Shown: positions 12,942 through 26,684, numbered from the stretch's first letter. The stretch is DNA of 64,000 bases from Brevipalpus yothersi (GCA_003956705.1 QZCP01000169.1:1-64000), one strand, 5' to 3'. Translations and numbers: made by a program. The notes: generated by a model not told the origin, from the sequence alone.

Positions 12942-13861
12942 TATTATATATGTTTATGTATATTTTCCCGATTTCTACTCGTTAATGGACATTGTATAAT
13001 GAATGATAAATGGTAAATTGTAGGTATATCAAAATTCAGTAATTCAAAAAATGATTGGATTGTTGAGAGAAGGAAAAAGAGATTGTATTTAAGAAAGCTA
13101 AGCAAGCAAAAATGATTCCTTTTTCAATCTTTTCTAAAAACTCAACAATAATGTTGATATAGATGGCGTTACTGGTATCACTGGGGGAAAAATTTTTTTT
13201 CACGATTAAAACTTGCAGCAAAAATAAACATTTTCAATAATAATGATTAATCAATAGTAATTGTTGTGTTGAAAAAAAATTTTTTTGACTTTCAATTGAT
13301 TTTGTGTGGGTATCTGGATATTTTTGATGGATCATTCTGGTTGAAGATCAATCGGAAGTTGGTAGAGTTAATAAGCAGGTATGAAGAACTGTGTTGTCGT
13401 TGACCGGCTTTGAAGATTTATAATATTGCAACATGAAATATTCAGGAAGACAATTTTTTCTTTTCATTGCATTTCAATCGATCGATTTTATTCTCTCTCC
13501 AGATGATCAATGATTTTTTCACCAGTTACTATGATCGAGAGTAATCTTGTGAATTTTTTTCTCCCTCTGTTTGTCCATAGGCTACAATTGCTGTTGTTGC
13601 TATGAGATGACAATTTTTTGTGAGTTTTTTTCGTTCATGATGAAATTGTGTGAGAAAGAGGACAAATCAGTAGTATCAAACTATGCAATACATTTACGTT
13701 AGCTGCCTAACTTGGATCCATAGTTGCTGTTTATACTAGAGAGTTCCTCTGTACTGTGTGTTTGTTTGTATTGATGGCGTTTCCCATGTTCACTTAGACT
13801 CGAGCCTTATCAATCTGATTGTGTACGTTTTGAGCTCGAGGCTATTGTTCATCGATTTATC
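12942..13861. promoter_or_regulatory. Shared divergent promoter region, symplekin and CGRRF1-like
   Basis: Only 920 bp separate the symplekin start codon (minus strand) from the CGRRF1-like start codon (plus strand). Both promoters and 5' UTRs must lie here or overlap. I did not recognise a TATA box or initiator with confidence. Being a promoter is inferred from position alone. Confidence 0.4.
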
Positions 13862-15059
13862 ATGCTTCTCTGGTGGGCTCCATTCTGGTTGAACTTAGAT
13901 CAATTTGCGGCTTCATTCTTTTCACTCGCTATTTTTGCCATAGCCACATGTATCGTTTTCAAAATAGGGTTAGTAAATTGATTCATATTGATTGATTGTT
14001 GATTATTTGGTTTTCGAAACAAAGTTTTATCCTCGTCTTGACATCTTGTGCTCACACGATTTATTTATAATTGTTCTTCTTCTCTCATTTTTTAAAATCT
14101 CTAGAACTGCAACTATGCAACATGCCTCTTGCACATTTGTACGAGGGCCATCAAAGCCTCAAGTTCCACGGAATGTTTCCATGGTTCGTAACTACTTTAA
14201 ATTAGTTCTGGATGAAAAAGGCCAACCTGAAGATCAACTGAAAGATGGTGTCCGTGTGGTGATCGAAAGTGAAAGGCCATTCTGGTTAACACATTTTTGG
14301 GGAACCAAAACTCCAGCATTCCATTCAGCTGTTCAACGAAATTGGACTCAAATTTGTAGACAAATTGCTGATCAAAATTTTCTCACCACAGAATCGATCT
14401 GTTCTTCAACTCCTCAAAGACATGAGACCAAAGAACTGTCCACAACCATCAAGCCATCGATCGAACTGACTTCAGATATGCTTGGACCTGTACCCAGAGC
14501 CGGTTATCCACTAGTCATTGTTTTATCTCTGGATGAACCCACAATCAATGATAGTAAAAGTATTAAAGAGGAGCAACAAAGGGATCTCAACGATGAAGTA
14601 GTTTGTCTGCTTAGCGTTTTTCATGTTCGTGATTCAGTTTGTCCAGCATCTACGAACATTATATCTCAGCTAGCAAAATTAAGGAAAGGAGGTGTCCTTT
14701 GTCTTCAAACTTTGTACACTCCAGGAATCACCGCACCAGACGAAGACCAACCGATCTCATGTTGTGTTGTGTGTCAAGATCTGCCAATATCACGTGCACT
14801 TTTGCCGTGCCGCCATGCTTGTGTGTGTGGTGATTGCTATGATCTCATTGATAAGTGTCCCTTATGCAGAGGATCAATCACTTCTTATTTTGAATTGGAC
14901 GATCCTCAGAGAGAAGTGAATGCAATGCCGAACCTACCGCCTCAGGCAGCTCAAATGAAGGCTAATTCAGACGATCTGTCTACAGATGAACCTCAGGAAA
15001 CCAGCACGCGAAGACGCTTTGTTAGCAGGATTACCAAATTTCTCAGACCTTCATCGTGA
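13862..15059 (+). CDS. CGRRF1: CGRRF1-like membrane-anchored RING finger E3 ligase
   Basis: This resembles cell growth regulator with RING finger domain 1, a membrane-anchored ubiquitin ligase. Two exons, 13862-13968 and 14105-15059, are joined over a 136-bp intron and give 353 residues (human about 332). Exon 1 supplies the N-terminal anchor: MLLWWAPFWLNLDQF, then a hydrophobic helix ending IATCIVFKIG. The middle has the family signature GPVPRAGYPLVIVLSL. The RING lies near residues 256-294 as CVVC, LLPCRHACVC, DC and CPLC, so all zinc ligands of a C3HC4-type RING are present. The C-terminal tail is Ser/Thr/Arg-rich. A later ATG within exon 2 would drop the membrane anchor, so the upstream start is preferred. 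CGRRF1 rather than MUL1 is chosen because of the GPVPR motif. Confidence 0.88.
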
Positions 15060-15332
15060 ACATAATCTCTATCTCAGTATCTCGCCGAGTATCTTGATAT
15101 GCTGTTATTTTCTTTCAACATTTAAGCTTTATCTGATATTCATTCCCAATCACGCAAATCAACAAGAATATCTGTGAATCTTCAGTCATTTTTAAGAGAA
15201 TTAATTATTTCTTATCGATCATACAGTTAATTATGACCACTTTTTGGCAAGTGAATGTGAAATGAGAAAGATTATCATCATCGGATTTCAATTACCATCT
15301 TAAGTAGTACCCAAATCTGCTCGATCATTCAG

Positions 15333-15788
15333 TCATGATGCGGTAAATGGTATCAAAAAACTTTCTAATCTGAGATGGGCGAGTCGCTTTCCGTTTTTTT
15401 CTATGATTTTCACTCTCATAAAAAAACAAAGAAGAATTTTTTCGAAAAGCCTCAAAATGGGTTTGCTCCGGATAAGGGATAAGCCTTTATAGGTTCTATC
15501 GGTGGATGGTTTGCCCGATAAGAACAAAAAGTTTCCATTCCATTCCTTTTCGAGTGTCTGGAATTTCTGAGTGACACTCTTTCCATATTTGATTCTGTTA
15601 AAATACTTTACCGTGATGAAGTAATTTGACAAATGATCTGGACAAAGATTGTCAGAATACCCGTTTGTGGAATGGATGGAATTAAAAGAGTATATTTTTC
15701 GTAACTTTGATTCGTTAAGCCTTTCTTCAAAGTGCATGGAAAGCTGTTGGATATTCCAGATTAATTTTTGAAAACCATAAGTATTCAA
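15333..15788 (-). other. Unassigned open frame, 151 codons
   Basis: The frame has no low-complexity sequence, unlike most long frames here. The first ATG in it would give about 134 residues. I recognise no domain. A frame this long is not unexpected by chance in 64 kb, so it may be a decayed mobile-element fragment or nothing. Confidence 0.2.
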
Positions 15789-15955
15789 GATACACTCTTC
15801 GATCTCTGAATTTTAATCTCAACCTGATATTTGATCTTTAGCTCTGAGTTCTAGAATTTTTCCTCAACTAAAATGGACTTGGGCTCATTTCTTGTTTCTA
15901 TTAAACACCACATTCGTGTCTGAATTTGATTGAATCATTGGATTCCATCTATTCT

Positions 15956-15996
15956 CTAATGACTTGATAGTGCTAATGACTTGATAGTGCTAATGA
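15956..15996. repeat. 17-bp tandem duplication
   Basis: The unit CTAATGACTTGATAGTG occurs twice in tandem and is followed by a partial third copy (CTAATGA). It looks like a small recent slippage or duplication event. Confidence 0.9.
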
Positions 15997-17081
15997 ATAT
16001 CAAAACTTGAAATTCACTTACTTGTTAGCATTCAGAACACTTGCAATACAACTAGTCATGAGATGAACCCGTTCATTCAATATCATCTCATCAATCACAC
16101 CTCATAATACATTTCTTTAAACTCTTTCGTAAATACATCTTACACTCTAATACTCGCATGCATGTCTCGATTAGGGACGGATTTTTTGCTCAATCCTTTA
16201 CATTGGCTGATTGTTTCATCTTCTTCTTATTGCCAACAACATTTTAAATCACTCATTTAGATTAGCCAATAATAGACTTACCATGAGTTGTAAGGTTATT
16301 TATGCGATCAAGTCAGTTTTACTAGTAGCTCTGAAACGCTTGAATCATGAATTGACACTGGAATGATCAAAATTTATCTTTCAGTACTTTGAACAAGGCT
16401 TTGGGAGAACAATTTTTATTCATGAAATTTTCGGACATTATTCAAACACATTTGATATTGTTCAAGTTTTCTCATTAATTCGATCAAGAGTGAGTTCGCA
16501 CCTCGATGTTGCTCTCTCTATCTCTCTAGATTTTGATTTGTGAATTGATTGATTCAATTCGATACCGTACCGCGAAGTCTTTTTCTTTTACGGCGGAAAT
16601 TTATTTAAACGCTTGTTTAAGCATAGAAACATTGTACAAATTCTTCACATTTCGATTCCTACAACGAGTTTTATGTTTTCTCGAGAACGAAGGGAATTTG
16701 CCATTAACGTGAGCGCTGATAACGTCAGTAAGAAAGTGAGATCGAAACTTGAGGTAGAATTTTGAGGAATTAATTATTGACATGAGAAAGTTAACAATCA
16801 GTATAATAAGATTTCAATCATTCATATCTTGATTGCCAATATGAGAGACAACACTATTTCATGCGTACCTAAACACGATTCATGGGAAGACAAACATGAT
16901 AAGAGCAATGAGTCAACTCATCTTATCTAGGTAACGCAATGAAAGTGAAGTGTTCTCATGATTTTCTCACAAAAAATTCTGACTTTCGATTGAAGGTATT
17001 GAACAATCGAAAGTCAACAATGATTGCTGTAAAAAAAAGTCAAAATGATCTGTTTTAATAGCTTCTCATCAAGTGATCAAG

Positions 17082-17083
<2 letters not shown>

Positions 17084-17115
<32 letters not shown>
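17084..17115. repeat. (GA)n microsatellite
   Basis: Perfect GA tract in intergenic DNA. Confidence 0.9.
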
Positions 17116-17117
<2 letters not shown>

Positions 17118-18427
17118 TTATCTCCCTTCTCACATGTTGAATTGAGTTCTAACAGCTTGATCGCATATTATTGATAATCTTAAAAAAACTTCACCAAGTC
17201 GTGGGTTACGATGTGAGCTATTGCACGTATGAATTATGTAAAACCATCGATTACCTGATCATGCTGGGTTTAGTTCAACAAGATGTTGCTCATCATCATG
17301 AAACTATCACGATGTTACTTGAGCTCTAAAAATTTAAAAAGGAAGAGAGAGAGAAAGAAAATTATCTCTCAACAGATATAGCTCAAAATTTTTCGTGATG
17401 AAATTAGGTGAAAAGAAAAATTATTCTCTTAGTTGACAGAATTATTTGAAACAAAATTCAACTCATGGACACTAATTTAGGTGGATTGTACACTCGAGAA
17501 TAATTAAGAAGAATATTTTCCATCAGACAAACTGCTCTCGAAATATCTTATCGTTTCGCTAGACGATCGAAGTCCGAAGTTTGTAGAAGTTGAAAATCTT
17601 CTTCTTCCCATCAAGCTTCACATGTCATTTGCTGGAGCAACATGATCTACATGATGTACATGAAGATACTTCTAGACTAAACAACCATAATTCTGACTAA
17701 AAATTAGTGAACTTATCTCATTTGACTACCCATGATTGACTAATGGGAAGCATATCTTTGAGGGAACAATTTTTATCTATCAAGTAGACTGAGAAGACAC
17801 ATCTCTCACACACACATTCATGCATACATATTTAAATACAAATCAAATAAATCCTCATCTCAGCTTGGATCCTCAGACACTTCGAGAGTCTCCAAAATGA
17901 CGATAGCTTTGATTTATCCCCTTTTTTGGTAGTGGAAGGAAGAAAATCAGGCCCACCTCGATTATCTTGTATTTTTCTTCTCATCTCATCTCATCTCATC
18001 TAATCTCAGGAAGTTGATGATGATAATGAAGAAGAAGAAAAGAAAGAATTTGATGAGATGCTGAGCATCTAAAAGTGGTCACTGCAAAATCAGCGGCATC
18101 AAAACTTGTCACTTTGATTCAATCCAGTTGAAAATGTTTAGTCAAAGTTTGATTTGATGGAAGAGTTTTGTGATGGAGAGAAAAAAACTTATCCAATCGA
18201 TAGGATCACTTTTTTGGTTTGGGTGTAAAAAAGAATTCTACTTAAACAGCAAAATGTAAATGCAAAAACCCTTTTTTTCTCTCTTCCATCCTTTGATACT
18301 ACTGAAAAGACATTAATCACCTCGGCCAGGCTTATCCAATGGGTGTAAGAAGATTTGTGTGATCAAAATATCGTATCAGTTCGATGTGGTAATAAAGTTC
18401 GTGTTTGTTTAAATAGAGTCAAACACG

Positions 18428-19104
18428 ATGGTTATGGATATAAAATTAGATAATCAAATAGCTTCAAGGATGGAAGAAGCATTAGAGTTGGCTGAGAAAA
18501 ATGAAAAGTTGGATCATTTTTTCTTCTCACCCACAATGTATGTTGTTTTTATTGGTTATTGGTTCGATTTTGAATTTATATATACATGCATATCACTTGC
18601 CGATCATTTACTTATATTGCTACTGTGTTTTTTGAATGCTCATCACTTGATTTGATCAAAGTGTGGCCATTTTATTTGGTTAAACTTGCAAATACCCACT
18701 TGATCACTTCATTTGTGGTCTTATTTTGCCATTCAAAGCCTGAAGGGCTATTCAATGATGCGGTCAGCTAAGCTTCACCAATCGGATTGAAAAGAAAATT
18801 TTTCTTTTTGTTTCTTACTCATTCGATTTAGTGACCACATTAAGTGTCCAATATCTCATCATTCATTTGAAAAATCAAAAGCTATTAACCATCCTACTTT
18901 TTTCACCACCAAATGAACTTTCTACCTGTTTTCTTTCTCTCTTTCTCTTCATTCAGTTCTCATTTCTTCTTCCTTTCTTCTTCCACTCCAAACACGAGTC
19001 CGATCAATTCAGCTCAAGTGACCTGAATTAAAATTTGAGTTCGATTGAATTTTCATTGTCATTCACAAAATGATAAACACGATAGGTGTAGATAGTGAAG
19101 TTGT

Positions 19105-19142
<38 letters not shown>

Positions 19143-19256
19143 ACTATCTTTCTATTTTTCAAGAATAACAGGATTTGCGTGATCGGATTGGGGTCATTTT
19201 ATCTGCAATGGGCAGCATATTTTGTCCGAAAAAGAGTTGTTGGTCTAAAAGAGTGA
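18428..19256 (+). CDS. Small single-pass membrane protein, 64 residues
   Basis: I do not recognise the family. Exons 18428-18537 and 19172-19256 join across a 634-bp intron (donor GTATGT, acceptor AATAACAG after a CT tract) and complete a 65-codon frame including the stop. The split codon is AT|G. The protein has an acidic, amphipathic N-terminal half (RMEEALELAEKNEKL), then a hydrophobic segment (MICVIGLGSFYLQWAAYF, residues 37-54), then a basic tail VRKRVVGLKE. That layout fits a single-pass membrane microprotein of ER or mitochondria, but location is inference. A second ATG lies two codons downstream of the first. A possible poly(A) signal, AATAAA, is at 19373-19378, 117 bp after the stop. 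The neat phase match and the hydrophobic-then-basic C-terminus support a real gene. Confidence 0.6.
19109..19140. repeat. (CT)n tract inside an intron
   Basis: CT tract lying 31 bp before the acceptor of the 64-residue protein gene. It may serve as an extended polypyrimidine tract. Confidence 0.9.
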
Positions 19257-21373
19257 ACATTGAACACACATACACACACATGATTCAGAAAAAGGTTGTG
19301 TGTAAACCGGTTGAATCAAAATGTGTTGGAGTGTTCTTTTATAGATGAAAATTGAATCGAGAGATAGAAAGAAATAAAAGAAAGAAAGAGTAAAGAAAGA
19401 GAGAATGAAAGAATAAGATGAAGCAATGGTTGATTCGATTTCAGGAAATATATTTACTTTCATTCATTTTATTAGTCATGAAATCAATAGATGGGAAAAT
19501 TGTAAACGCTAGATTTGAGAAGAAGAAGCAGAGAGATGATAGAGAGGAGAAAAAAATTAGAGAGAGAGAGATCTATAGACAGAATAAAGGGAGAGCAAGG
19601 ACCCAATATATCTATAAATTTTTAGCAGCTATGGCAAATGGGTAGCTCTCTCACAGTCATTAAAATTAGTACACTCAAGTTCAACAGTAAGAAAAGGCTC
19701 TGGTCAATGGTAAATGATGGTTTGATTGTTATGGTGGAGGGTTTAATAGAGAAGGGTGAAAGGAGTAAAAGGAGTAGAAGGAGTAGGAGGAGGAGGAGGA
19801 GAGGGGAGGATGAGGGCTAGAGGAAGGAGATAGTTCAAAATTAATTGAGATTTACACTTCAATGGCAACTTGATTGAGGTTTTCACACGTGAAAAGGGAT
19901 AAAAAGAACACTAAAATTGATAAGATTGGTCACGATTTGGGAATACGCAAAAACAGTCTTGACAATCGATTATTGGGGATCAAGTTTCAGTTCGTTCCTT
20001 GCAAAAGACAGTATCGAACTTCTTTTCATTGTTTTCATTGTGTATGTATATATATATAAAGGACAGGTTTTTTCATTTTTAGACTCCATTTCAACTAGGA
20101 ACAACCTAGTTTCATTGGAGAGTTGTTTGATGATGATTCAGTATTGATCATCATCATCACTTTCTTTTGGGACAAAAATTGGACCAAAATAATGGGAAAG
20201 AGAGAGGACAATAGAGTGATGACCTTTTCCTTTAAAGGATGATGATAAAAACAAATATATCCAACAGAGAGAATTTGAACAAAAAATTAAGATAGACTTC
20301 AAGGCCTAAAAACAAAAGGTGATTGATATTCTCAAAGTATCCTAATTATCCTTGTTATTCTATGCTCCTCGCCTCAAGGAGTTAAAAAAAACTTGATCCG
20401 ACAGGGAATGAGCCACAATAAAAGATACATTTGTTGCCTTTTCCTCTGTATGAGATGATAGAATTGATAATTTTTTCTCTTTCAATCCAGCTTGGATTGG
20501 GGTCGACCTTGTTTTTATATTACGCATAATATAATATGAGCAAATTTCCTTCCCATCGTGATGAAATAAAAGAATTGTCAGGGGGAGAGAGGGATGGGAG
20601 ACAAGGTTAAAAGAGGCGTTGAGATTGAAGGCTACGGATGGGCTAAGGTGGGAAGAGTTTGACCATTTGATAGGGTCAAACTATAACCATATCACGATCA
20701 TTTTTGAGCTAGTCAATGGCTCGGGGTTGGCATTCTCATCAATCAGTGATGAAATAGGAGGAAGTAGACACAAATCCATTGATAAAAATGTCAAGTGAAC
20801 TCGAGACCGTATCTTGGAGTCCGTTTGATTTGAGGCATTTTCTGTTATACTCTAGGAGATTTGACTCAAAGAGCCAGAAATGTTTGAGCCTTCCATCTTT
20901 CTCGATGATTTCCATTTCCATGGTGAATCTTGCAACGAAGATCAACGGAAAGAAAAACAGAGATGTTGGACAACCAGAAGACCAAAAAGGAGAGAGAAAA
21001 CTTTCCCACCAACCACCAGAAGTGGGTTAGAATGATTCCAATCAAGAAGCGGTGAGAGATTACGAGGGAGGACTTGATTTGACTGAATTGGATGTGGAAT
21101 AGGAATCAATGCGCTACTACACTTCACACATACACACATTAATTCGAAATGTGATCAGTTTGAAGGCTAAAATGATAAATTAGTCGAAGATAGATTCTTG
21201 TGAGGAGAATAGTCTCTGTGAGAAGAGGAAGAGAGTCCAAAGTAAATTTTTCCTGTATCAACACTACGAGACAGAGAAGAAGAATAATCGATGAGGTACG
21301 TTGATGGCGTTCCTTTATCATGATCCAAAACATCAGTTGATTCGGTGAAAGGAGATAGAAGAGTGGATAAACT
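19257..21373. other. Convergent intergenic spacer
   Basis: These 2.1 kb lie between the 64-residue protein gene and the MAP7-like stop, which face each other. The region should hold both 3' UTRs. It is purine-rich on the plus strand near 19.5-19.8 kb. No further coding exon was recognised. Confidence 0.5.
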
Positions 21374-23068
21374 TTAATCGCGTACATCCAAATAAATACT
21401 CTGGAAACCAACTCCTTTTGACTCTTCGATTGTCCTGACTGGACTAACATCATTGGAATCTGGCGTCCGTGATCCATCTGAGTCGGGAAAAGACGGCTTG
21501 TTTCCCTGAGCTTTGCGTGTTCGACTCATTATTGCTTCCACTCTCTTATTAGTCGGAACAATGAGCAAGAAAAAAGAAGAGAAAAAACATTAGAATGGAT
21601 AAAATATGAGTGTTGTTCATTCGATTTGGTGGTGATAGTAATGAAATGCATAAAGTAAATTGCTTGAAGTGTCGTGGATATCGCTGATTGACTGAAAACG
21701 CTCGAAGAATAAGAGAGGAAAGTAGAAACGGAACAATCTGAAGATCTGGGTAAACAAGGATCTGAAAGCAATATTCGAGACGTTCGTCAACGAATGAGAA
21801 AAATGATGGTGCTGGGCTAGTCGCCTTCGACATACCTCGACATAATCGAGATGTCAAGTACAAGGATGTATGCGACTTGAGTTGGGCACGGTTTTGGCCG
21901 CAATCATATGATGTTAACGAGTGTTATCAGGTTCTCATTCGTTTCCTACAATCCATCTATCTACTCCTTTCTCATCTTCATCAGATCCTGTCCATGAGCG
22001 TGATCAACCCGAAGGCAGGAAACGACTTTGGTGATCGAGATCAAAAATTTTCAATAAATGTGAGCAGAAAGAATAAATGGGAATATAAACAGTTTGATAG
22101 TATCGAACGATTTTCATGAGGAGAGACTTGAGAAAATTGCTAATCAAATCATCCATCTTTTTTGGAAGAGAAACTAGCGGAACGTAGTTTGAATTTTTTT
22201 TTTCTGATTACATGATTCCTAGGGAAGCTTAACTTCCGATGAGCTGAAAGAAGAAATGAGGAAATCGAGTTGTAAATACATACTCCATGAAAGAAAGAAA
22301 GAGGGAGACAGGAAGAAAGAGCACGAAACTGATCGGATAGGATCGATCATATCACCCATGGAAAATTTTTGAATAGAATAATTTCTACCATTCAAGTATG
22401 CTTACACACGCTTGAAGGCTTAAAAAGAGGAGGAACACTATTTTCTTCAATTTAAATACAGCATGTATTTCTCTCTATCTCAGTCCAATAGTATAAAAGC
22501 GTGAAAAGGGTGCAACGGGAAACCAGGTCGAACATGCACTCTAAATTGAGTAAGTTTGGACCAAGAAGATGGTGAGAGGAATGTATTTCGTGCTTTTTTT
22601 GTCCCTCAACTTCTCGTTGTCCGATCAGTAGCCTACCAACAGTCATTCTCTACAAAAAAGATTCTGGAGAGAGAGAGAGAGAGAATAAAATGATTCACTC
22701 AATCACACACCCTACACACAAGATGATTGCAGTACCTTCCAAATGGCTAGCGAATTAAGAAAAAGAAGAAGAGCCAGAAAGAGAGTGTATAAATCGGCAA
22801 CAGGATGATCAATTTCGGCCTGACCAGTAAAAAAAAACTTCAACATGAGCTAGAAACGGTATGAATGATCATGTATCTGAATGGATGATAGCAAAAGTAC
22901 GCTCACTCATACACACATACCCATAAGTCACGGCCTGGCTTAGAAATTTATACTGATCGAAGATGATGGTAAATTAACCAGATCCATCTTTCATTGAGGA
23001 TGAGTATGTTAATGGAAAAATGAGAAGAGGGAAATCTGAAGGAGGTTATAAGGGAATATAGTAGTAGT

Positions 23069-23135
<67 letters not shown>

Positions 23136-26100
23136 ATCCCTTCACATGAGAACTACAAAACCACGTGCTCATCAAGCTCGCACAAAAATGAATGATCCCC
23201 GGGGAACCAGATTAAGTTACCATGGCTCGAGTTAGTTTCTCTCTTTCAATCTTGATCTTTTCTCTCTCTCTCTCACCTCTTTCCAGGTGATATTCAACTA
23301 TTGATCAGAAAGATCATCATCAAGCAAACCTATCCTACATTAATCATGCAAGTAATTGAGGTGATGAGATGTTATTTTGTGGGAGAATCAGTTTGAGGCA
23401 CAAGATTAATCTGATAAATTCACAACATGAAGTAAAAAGATTTTCTCTACGTCTTATCAGTGTCCATCAGATTGCTGGAAATATCCTAAGAGTAAATTCA
23501 ATGATGATCACCAAGTAATGGTTCCTATAAGCACCTTGCTGAAGTGATTGGTAAGTGGAGCAAAAAATTTCAAGAACTCACGTCCTGAACCATGGGAATA
23601 CAGAATCACTGTCTCGGATATTCTCATTTCTCTCTGATCCTCGTTGAGAAGTTAATTTTGGGACAGCTTAAATTAACACTTATTAATTGATTTATAGGCC
23701 CATGCTAATCATTGAGGAAGAGGATGGTGGTGAGAATGGTATCTAAAATTTGATAGAGTTAAGGAGCGAGAGCTCTTGCTAGCAGCAACAAGTGCCGATC
23801 AAAAGTGTAGCCATAAAAACTGACCAGCAGTCAGAGGTTAAGTGTAAAAATAAAAGTTGATAAGGACTAAAAAAAAGTATTAAGAAAAACGGGAATATCT
23901 AATATTCATGATGCATCTATGTGGAGTCAATATTGATTGGAGGGTTAAAAGAAGGAGGGAATAAAAATCATTAAAAGAAGCATCAAAAATATGAACTTAT
24001 CATGGATGCACTCCCTTATACATATATATGCATGTATGGAAAAAGTTTACTTCCCATGAGCCCATCCTGGAGGAGAGCTTAAAGATAGAGAGAGAAAGAG
24101 AATTGGAATCTCTTCTAATAAGAAGCTCATTTGCTTGAACAAATGCGAAAGTTGAGGTGTTTATCATAATTTTTTCTACAAGAAAACGTGATAGCAGCGT
24201 TCATATTAATCAGTAAAAGCGTATCGACTTGCACAAGCAAGTTGACAGTGAACAAGATCAGGCTAAGGAAGGAGTGGAAAACAAAACAGATTCATCAGCC
24301 GACAGGCATTTTCTCAACTTGAAACACTAGATAGATAATAATGTTTAGCCAATCTCCTTGTATGACGGAGAGAGAGATTAAAATGTATGTAGTGCTTTTC
24401 ATAATCATTGAGCCAAATAAACTCTCTTTTTCCTACTTGAATGGAGAAATTGAGTTTGTTCAGTTCAATGATTATCATCATCATCACCATCATCAATTGA
24501 ATTCACGACAGCTTCAGAGGATGAAAATGATGAGTATGAAAATACGTCACAGACGTTGGAGGAGAGAGGAGTGTGGCGAGAGGAATTTTTCCATCTCAAA
24601 GATGTGAGAAAGCCATCAAAGAATGAGGAACATGTCTGGGAAAAGCTCATAAAAAATCAACAACAACAACAACAACACAACCAAAAGATATGAGAGTTCA
24701 GAGGCACTGAACGGGACAAATGAGTAGTGTGGGCAGAGTATATGACCCGTAGTAGGCTTATTAATGAATGTTATCACCCTTGTTCTCAATGCGTTTTGAC
24801 AATCTAAAAAAGGGAGAGAGAGAAAGAGACTCGGTATGAGGCTTAGTCCACTCTATACGTATAATATTTTGGCTACTACCACTACTACTAATACATGAAC
24901 AACGATCCCGATGAAGCCTTTAAAAAAGCTTAGGAAGTGGAAAGTTCAATTTTCAAAAAGCCTTTTGCTGACTGATATATACCCATGATAAATTGTAAAA
25001 CAATCCAGCTGAGAAGGAACCATCTCGATCTTTTTTTCTCTTATTGTCTGTATGAGTGAATTCAAAGAGTGCAATGATAATGATAGCTTCCCGCATTCTT
25101 ACTTGACTATACAGAAGTGGAATAAGAATATTTAGAAGGACGATTGAAAAGAGGGTGAAAAATGATTGCGAACATGATTCGTCGATTGTTATAGCTGCAA
25201 GTTGATCTCCAGCTATCAATCATCTTACGGTTTCAGATTATCTGATTAGCATCCAACAGCAGCATGCCAACTTTCGAGTATTGATAGACTTCTTTTAGAT
25301 TTCGGCAACATTGACCTAACGATCAAGCAAAATGGCCCATTGAACAGTTTTCGATGTAGCAATTCAGCAATAAAGTGGCTTTGCGTGTGTATTAAAATTA
25401 TACAGTCAGACCAACCCACTATTCTACAACAAGAAATATCTGCATTGAAACATCCGACTCAATCCACAAGTAGCAACGAATTAACCATCTTCCTACTGAA
25501 TAATCTGTCTGGAATATCTAATCTGAGTGTGGACTGGAACGTGTGAGGGCACGAAAACGCAATAATGACAAGATACAAAAACAAGAGAGAGGAGAAGATA
25601 GAGGAGGCAAGTTTGTGTGTATGGAGCCAGAGCTACGATGCCTCGAGGGAAAAATTTAGAAATCAAGTATGGATTAACTCTAGAATATATATATGTATAG
25701 TGAGGCGCAAATCTAATGCTCATCTGATAAGAGTGAGATGAAGTGTGAATTCAGGAAAGAAATCTGACAAATAAAGAAAAATTGATAGATTTGCCCGCAA
25801 GAATCATTGAACCCTTGAAATATTGCCAGAAAGAGAGCATTTTTGGCAGGATTCAAAAATACTGAAGAGACTGTATATAACATGTCTTTCTCTCTCCAAA
25901 TAAAAGAGAAGACAGGAGGGAAGTAGTGGTGAGCAGTTTCAGTCAACCATCTGATACATACACCAAGCACCGCTACTAAGGAAATGAGCGATGCCTAACT
26001 TCGGTAATGCCAGCCCACTTTTGCATAGAAAAGTTACACCAGCACATTGAAAATAAATGATTATGATAGAGAGAGAGAGAGAGTAAAATCTTAGCATGTA

Positions 26101-26624
26101 AAGGAAGATCATTCACAGCGGATGCATCAATTCCATAGGAGCATTACCTTTTTCCTTAGCATTCTCTCTTCCTCATCTTTACGTAGTCGTTCTTGAATTC
26201 CCCTTTCTATTTCTTCTTTAGCTCGTGCTTCTTGCGCTTCTCGTTCCGCTTTGATGAGAGCTGCTTCTTGTTCTCTCCGATGTCTTTCCTCTTCTTCACG
26301 TTTCCTAAGCTCTTGCTGCCGGATGAGAAAGAAAAAACAAGTGATTATGGGTTATAAGATACTTGAGGTAAATAAAGACAGACAATCAAGGTGGTAGTGT
26401 GATATTTTCAAACAAACTTGACGAAGAGCACATCAAGAGCATCTAATTCATGAACAAAAAGAGATCCACAATTAGGTGAGAGTTGATGAAGGATATCTCA
26501 TCAAAATCTATATGTCGTTACAAGTAAAATTGATAGGTCTCTATTTCGAATGCCGTGATTGACAGTTTATCAGCCAGCCACTAAGATGCCATATTTGAAG
26601 CTGTATATAAACAGAAGCTTTTCA

Positions 26625-26684
<60 letters not shown>

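Larger units (their letters stand above)
15060..18427. other. Intergenic region with unassigned open frame and small repeats
   Basis: These 3.4 kb lie between CGRRF1 and the 64-residue protein gene. They contain a 151-codon minus-strand open frame (15333-15788), a 17-bp tandem duplication at 15956-15996, a GA tract at 17084-17115 and a TCATC pentamer run near 17982-18003. I recognise no gene. Confidence 0.5.
21545..26147 (-). other. Large last intron of the MAP7-like gene
   Basis: A 4.6-kb intron bounded by donor GTAATG after the RMLRKK codons and acceptor CTAATAAG before RVEAIM. A branch-like CTAAT and a pyrimidine run precede the acceptor. It holds a long CT tract at 23072-23132 and a coding-like island at 21.78-22.03 kb that is open on both strands. 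Confidence 0.7.

Noticed and set aside
15333..15788. Idea that this frame and 38374-38813 are reverse transcriptase or Penelope-like remnants.
   Set aside because: No YxDD, PKxHK or GIY-YIG motif could be seen, so a mobile-element label is not supported.
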